This document shows positions 59,701 through 64,000 of a stretch of 64,000 bases of DNA, one piece after another. The notes beneath the pieces were generated by a model. That model did not search any database. It had not been told where the DNA came from and saw nothing but the letters and a program-made list of their open reading frames with translations. Made by a program: the position numbers and the translations under genes. This stretch comes from Plantago major (lineage: Eukaryota > Streptophyta > Magnoliopsida > Lamiales > Plantaginaceae): assembly GCA_026545765.1 (NCBI GenBank), contig JAIFAC010000320.1, forward strand, positions 59,841 through 123,840. Direction: 5' to 3'. How positions within the stretch are numbered: the first letter of the stretch is position 1; each line of letters starts with the position of its first letter.

Positions 59701-62360
59701 TTAATTTTCAAATTTGTACAGTAGCTCATTTTTCTAAAAAAGTAGTACTCCATGCATTGTATATTAGAGCTGTTGACCTATGTTTCTTGCAAGTTGCCAC
59801 CCTTCCATATGCCAAAGCTCTTCATAACTTCATCTGCTGAAGTTTTACAAGTATTGGCTGCTAGGATTTCAGTCACCGCCACCTTCTTTCAGCTGAAAAA
59901 AAAAGCATACACACCAATACCTTACAAGCTAATAATATGGAAAAGACCTTTACTATGTGTTTTTTAGCTTCAAATACTCTTGGGCCGCAAAATAATTTAT
60001 TTCAGCAAAATTGCTGGTTCACATTCGGGAACATATGTACAGGACATTAATGAAGAATGGATATCAGATAAGACACGCTTCTGCTATGATGGTTTGAAGA
60101 GGCAAAGGCTTAATGATCCTATGATTCGTAGTGTTGATGGGCGCTTTAAGGTTGTGAGCTGGCGGATGCACTTGCTGCGGTCGCAGAGGTCATTCACAAA
60201 GCTAAACCTGAAGAGATTGTTGGGGTTGCAGGAAGTTGTCTGATGCCGAATCTATGATGGCCTTGAAGGATTTCTTGAATCGATGGGTTCAAATAACATT
60301 TGGTGTGAAGGAAATGGTCCAAGTCCAAATGCTGACTCATGCTCTGGATACATAATGAACAGTAGCATCAGTGGCTTGGAGAAAGCGGATGCATTCCTTC
60401 TGGTTGGCACACAGGTAAATATTTCTTCGTTGATCTTGAAGGTGAATTGAAAACTCATTGGTAAGAAATGTTGAGTTGATAGAACCTGGATCACTTATGA
60501 TTTGCTAGTTTTACTGTGTCATCACGTGTTCATAATTTGCACAACATGCTGATTAGTCTTTCAGACTAACATTAGGCATTGAGTTTGTTCAACTGTATAT
60601 CATTAGTAAGTGCCTTTTTGCAACAGCTTTCTGAAAACTGATAATTGCATATGTAAACCAGAAGCACAAAAGAAGTGTTCGCAGACGCAGCTTTTGCTTC
60701 TAGCTATCTTAAAAGAGGTTAAATAGACTGTGATTTAGTGAAGCATTTCCAGAGGTGATTCTCTGAGTCTGCTTCTTTGAGCACTTTCAGTAATCAGAAG
60801 TATTGCAAACAGGAACTAAATCCATTTTTACCATATTGAAATGCTTTATAGTTTTTGATTCAGTTTTGCTACTTTTGGATTATACCAACTGTTAGTTGAG
60901 CTCATGTAATCTCTTAAGTTTCTCGACTGTTGCTTTCTATTCTTATGTTATACTGGGTTTTGAAATTGAAACCCACTCCTGCCTGCTCTCTGTCATTTCA
61001 CATTTTTTTGTCCAAAGACCAATACACCTGATAGAAGAACCAATAAGTTGAAATCAGATACAGAAAATATTGATGCCCACCCCTGCACTCAATAATACTT
61101 CAGTTTTATAAAGACCCTCTATTCTCAAAAAGTTACTGAAGCTTCCCTTTTAATAACGAAAATAACTTCGGCCTCTGGAAGACATTAGGCTTGTGGACTG
61201 AAATTTATGATGTCACCAAACTACTTATGTATTTCTAGTTCATCCTTAATGATGTGTGCAGTAGTTTGAGAACTAAATATCACGCCATTTATTTATTTTA
61301 ATATTTTAAACCACCATGCTTGGTTACATTTTGTGGATTCTGTTATTTGTTTTATTATGGATTATGACTCAAGCCCCGATATCACTAATGTTTTATGGGT
61401 GAGTTCTGTTCATCTGTGAAATGCTCATAAGCAACGCTTGATTTATATTTTTATAATTGTCAGCCAAGAGTGGAAGCTGCAATGGTGAATGCCAGAATCC
61501 TGAAACTGTTTTAGCCAGAAATGCAAAGGTTGGTTATGTAGGCCCTTCTGCTGATTTCTAACTATGACCATGAACATCTAGGCACAGCCCCGAAACTCTA
61601 GTTTAATCCTGCCGAGGGTCGCCATCCATTCTCTTCAGTGCTATCAAATGCTAAGAACCCTGCCATAATCATCGGTGCTGGTATCTTCGAAAGAAATGAC
61701 AAGGATGCAATTTTCTCAGTTGTCGAAACAATAGCAAAGAATATAAACGCAATTAGGCCTGATTGGAACGGCCTGAACACATTGCTGCTCAACGCAGCCC
61801 AATCTGCAGCTCTCTAATTTGGACCTGCATCAGAAACAGAAAATAGCATTGAATCCGCCAAGTTCCTGTATTTACGGGCTCTGATGATATCAACTTGGAT
61901 AAACTTCCTGAAGATGCATTTGTTGTTTACCAAGGCCACCATGGTGACAAAAAGTGTTTACTGTATAATGTAATTTTACCAGCTACAGCCTTCACTGAGA
62001 AAGAAGGCACATATGCAAATACAGAAGGATGTGCTCAAACGACTGTTCCTGCAGTTCCAACAGTTGGTGATGCCAGAGATGACTGGAAAATACTCAGAGC
62101 TATGTCTGAGGTGGCAGGTGTTGGGTTACCTTATGACAGCCTTGCTTCTATCAGATCCAGAATAAAGACAGTGGCTCCGAACCTTTGAATGTCGATGAGA
62201 GGGAGCCTGCACATTCTCAAGCTGCTTCATTGAGACCGAACCTAAGGGGAAGGTGGACAAGATTCCTTTGAACTGTGATCGAAATTTTTATACGACCGAT
62301 GCCATCACGAGGGCATCAAAGATCATGGCACAGTGCAGTGCTATGTTGTTGAAGAAGTGA
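56755..62360 (+). CDS. NDUFS1: NADH dehydrogenase [ubiquinone] iron-sulfur protein 1 (complex I 75 kDa subunit)
   Basis: Largest electron-transfer subunit of mitochondrial complex I; it carries iron-sulfur centres N1b, N4 and N5 in the matrix arm. Exons: 56755-57154, 58358-58600, 59224-59516, 60043-60414, 61464-62360, all GT/AG. The start gives an Arg/Ala-rich presequence ([20 protein letters not shown]). Exon 1 holds the 2Fe-2S ligands C99, C110, C113 and C127. Exon 2 holds [14 protein letters not shown]. The N4 motif CIQCTRC spans the exon 2/3 junction, with CPVGA in exon 3. Exons 3-5 give the molybdopterin-oxidoreductase-like domain to LLKK-stop. About ten frame shifts occur (near 58515, 58583, 59378, 59495, 60165, 60230, 60280, 61500, 61553, 61590, 61815, 61880), plus an Arg-to-Cys change at residue 111 and a compensated shift at residues 73-78. 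Conservation between the breaks is very high, so either a young decayed copy or, more likely, sequence error. Confidence 0.9.
58180..58884. repeat. ~135-bp direct duplication in NDUFS1 introns 1 and 2
   Basis: The segment at 58180-58315 (with GTAAAATAGATAGAAGCATG and TCATTGTCTCGTTAAATCC) recurs at 58750-58884 with about 95 percent identity by eye. The copies flank exon 2, so one lies in each neighbouring intron. Confidence 0.85.
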
Positions 62361-62640
62361 GTATTTGGTTTATGATACTTCGAATAAAGGCCTTTTTTGT
62401 TCATTTTATGGGGTCCTGAACACGCGGATAATGTATCTTGCAGGGAAATGCCATAGTATTGTTGTGGTTATAAATGGCAAGATAACTTATTTGTATCATT
62501 TCTTGCTCGACTTGTGAGATCAATTTCTCTATAGCATTTGTTTAGATGGATGAAGTGAAGACACCTTTGTTGTCAGTATAGCGTAAACAACTGCAATCAT
62601 CAGTATATTTCTTTTTAAAGCAAATTCAGAAGAGGTATTA
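62361..62640 (+). other. NDUFS1 3' UTR and polyadenylation region
   Basis: Directly follows the stop codon. GAATAAAGG (62381-62389) could act as a near-upstream polyadenylation element. No other feature. Confidence 0.5.
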
Positions 62641-64000
62641 ATAACGCCATAAAATTCTCAAATCGTTCAAATTTTATGTGATTTGGAGAACGTTATTCGT
62701 ACTCAAAAGAGATACATAATTTTTTTCGGGAATTTATCCATAAAACTTGGGTTGCTTAATTTGTCAGACAATGAATAGATACCACTTTGAGAGTTTATTA
62801 GTAATCGTTCGTTACTAATGGCCGCTCGACCGACAATCGACGTTACATATTAACTAGTATTAACAATAATTTCCATTTACCAGGCCAAGTAAGTTATAAA
62901 TTTTGGGTCAAACCATCCAAGGGCGGACTTGAGGCTATTTTATTTATCAAAGCCGATTTGGTAGCTTGATTGCTTAGAAGGCTCGTCTTCACCCGAATCA
63001 ATGAATCGAATCAGAAAGATAAAAATAATTAAGAGTCAAATAAACCGAACTAAATCAAAAAATGTGTTGAGATTATTCGACGGAGATATTAAATGAAAAA
63101 GAAATTGCCAAGTCTGTAAGTCAAAGTTATGATGTAAGAAATGTCATCCCGACATCAAGTATATATAGTATAAATTGATGGATATTGTCGACGGGAGAGA
63201 TGGAGAAAGCAAGGAAATATTCCATCTAATTTTGAATTTCACTCAAATCAATATCACACATACAAAGCACCATGTAACATGGATTTTGTCAAGATGGACT
63301 TCAAAGGTGGCAATGGATATGTTTATGAGATGCAAAATATGGTCCGCAGCCCAATGTTATTACCTTTAACACCATCATTGATGGGCTTTTTGTGGTGGAC
63401 TTCTCCAGAGGCAAAGCGATGCTCGAGGAGATGTAAAATGTGGCTATGCACTTATCATGTTACGTATTACATTATTGTCAAAGGTTGTCTAGAACTCAAT
63501 GAGCTCAGAAGGTACAACCATTCTTGAGAAATGAAAGTAAAGGCTCACCAGTTGAGGCAGGTAATCTTCACATGTTGCTTGATCATTGCCTAGAGAATGG
63601 TGGGGAGAGAGTTCCTCTTGATATGATTAAGAAGTTGTTCGAACTTAACTAAGTCCTAGAAATATTTGTTTAAATGAGAATGATGCTCATCTTTGTTGTA
63701 AAGAATTGTTTTATACTCCTCCGTCATTCCTGCTTTCATCTTCATGCAGCTCCGTCACAAAATTTAAAGAGAAAAGTGAATAAAGTAAGAGAGATGCTGA
63801 TAAAGAGAAAAAGATTGAATAAAGCATTTACTAATAAAGTAATAAAAGAGAGATATAGCCAGATTGTTAGAGAATAAATGTACAAGAAGCTAAGACGTTA
63901 GAATCTTATAAATTTCAAATCATATGGCCTTCTAGAAGCTTTTATATCAGATAAATACATGCTTGACTCTTTATTATCACATCAAATAAACCCTATTCTC
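62641..64000. other. Terminal AT-rich region without a confident gene
   Basis: Short frames occur (63279-63527, 63674-63877), and a coding-like stretch at about 63550-63650 reads AGNLHMLLDHCLENGGERVP on the + strand. I recognise no family and see no supporting splice or start context. It may be a fragment of an element. Confidence 0.35.

Noticed and set aside
56755-62360. NDUFS1 as a processed pseudogene
   Set aside because: Introns with canonical GT/AG borders are present, so it is not a retrocopy.
63279-63877. Short + frames near the window end
   Set aside because: No recognisable domain; some coding-like texture but too weak to call a gene.
1-64000. tRNA, rRNA or snRNA genes
   Set aside because: I scanned for tRNA boxes and 5S or U-RNA cores by eye; only the weak 5S-like patch at 38480-38771 appeared, and it lacks most of the 5S sequence.

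Overview
This is a repeat-rich stretch of a eudicot plant nuclear genome. The support is plant-type introns, a mitochondrial complex I gene with plant-like exons, and a full plant transposon set (SIRE-type copia, Athila/Tat-type gypsy, CACTA, Helitron, hAT, Stowaway and Mutator MITEs, LINE). I cannot name the species. Three single-copy host genes are visible: an NDUFS1 gene (complex I 75 kDa subunit, + strand, 56755-62360), a SURP plus CID gene resembling CHERP (- strand, about 41890-36167), and an unrecognised coiled-coil gene (- strand, about 33150-31509).

Layout. 1-22715 is a three-level retroelement nest. An Athila/Tat-like gypsy (+, 5' part) was entered by a second gypsy (-), whose LTR was then split by a 15.6-kb SIRE-type copia element (2686-18247) with a perfect 5-bp target duplication. 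23230-25294 is a gypsy-type solo LTR with its target duplication. 25430-26400 holds TA microsatellites and minisatellites. 26960-29530 is a cluster of small elements: an inverted-repeat MITE, a SIRE LTR scrap, a Stowaway MITE and a Mutator MITE. 31500-33150 and 36167-41890 are the two minus-strand genes, separated by a copia LTR remnant and a LINE tail. 42134-43704 holds a Helitron helicase remnant and an LTR. 43798-51704 is a 7.9-kb CACTA element with intact ends, a 3-bp target duplication and a degenerate TNP2 transposase. 52816-55592 is a puzzling repeat with three tandem copies of a ~355-bp unit and one inverted copy. NDUFS1 and its 3' flank complete the window.

How the parts relate. The host genes share no pathway: NDUFS1 acts in mitochondrial respiration and the SURP/CID protein probably in nuclear pre-mRNA processing. 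The rest is selfish DNA. All three host genes keep splice sites and family-conserved residues yet carry several one- or two-base frame changes, some at places where CTG would restore the frame. This looks more like residual sequence error than decay, so the host genes should not be written off as pseudogenes from this sequence alone.

The most interesting signal is a tandem array of short hairpins in the transcribed part of the SIRE LTR (about 3840-4070, 17690-17920). Its stem sequences change in a paired way between units, and a similar array recurs in a different copia LTR at 34320-34440.
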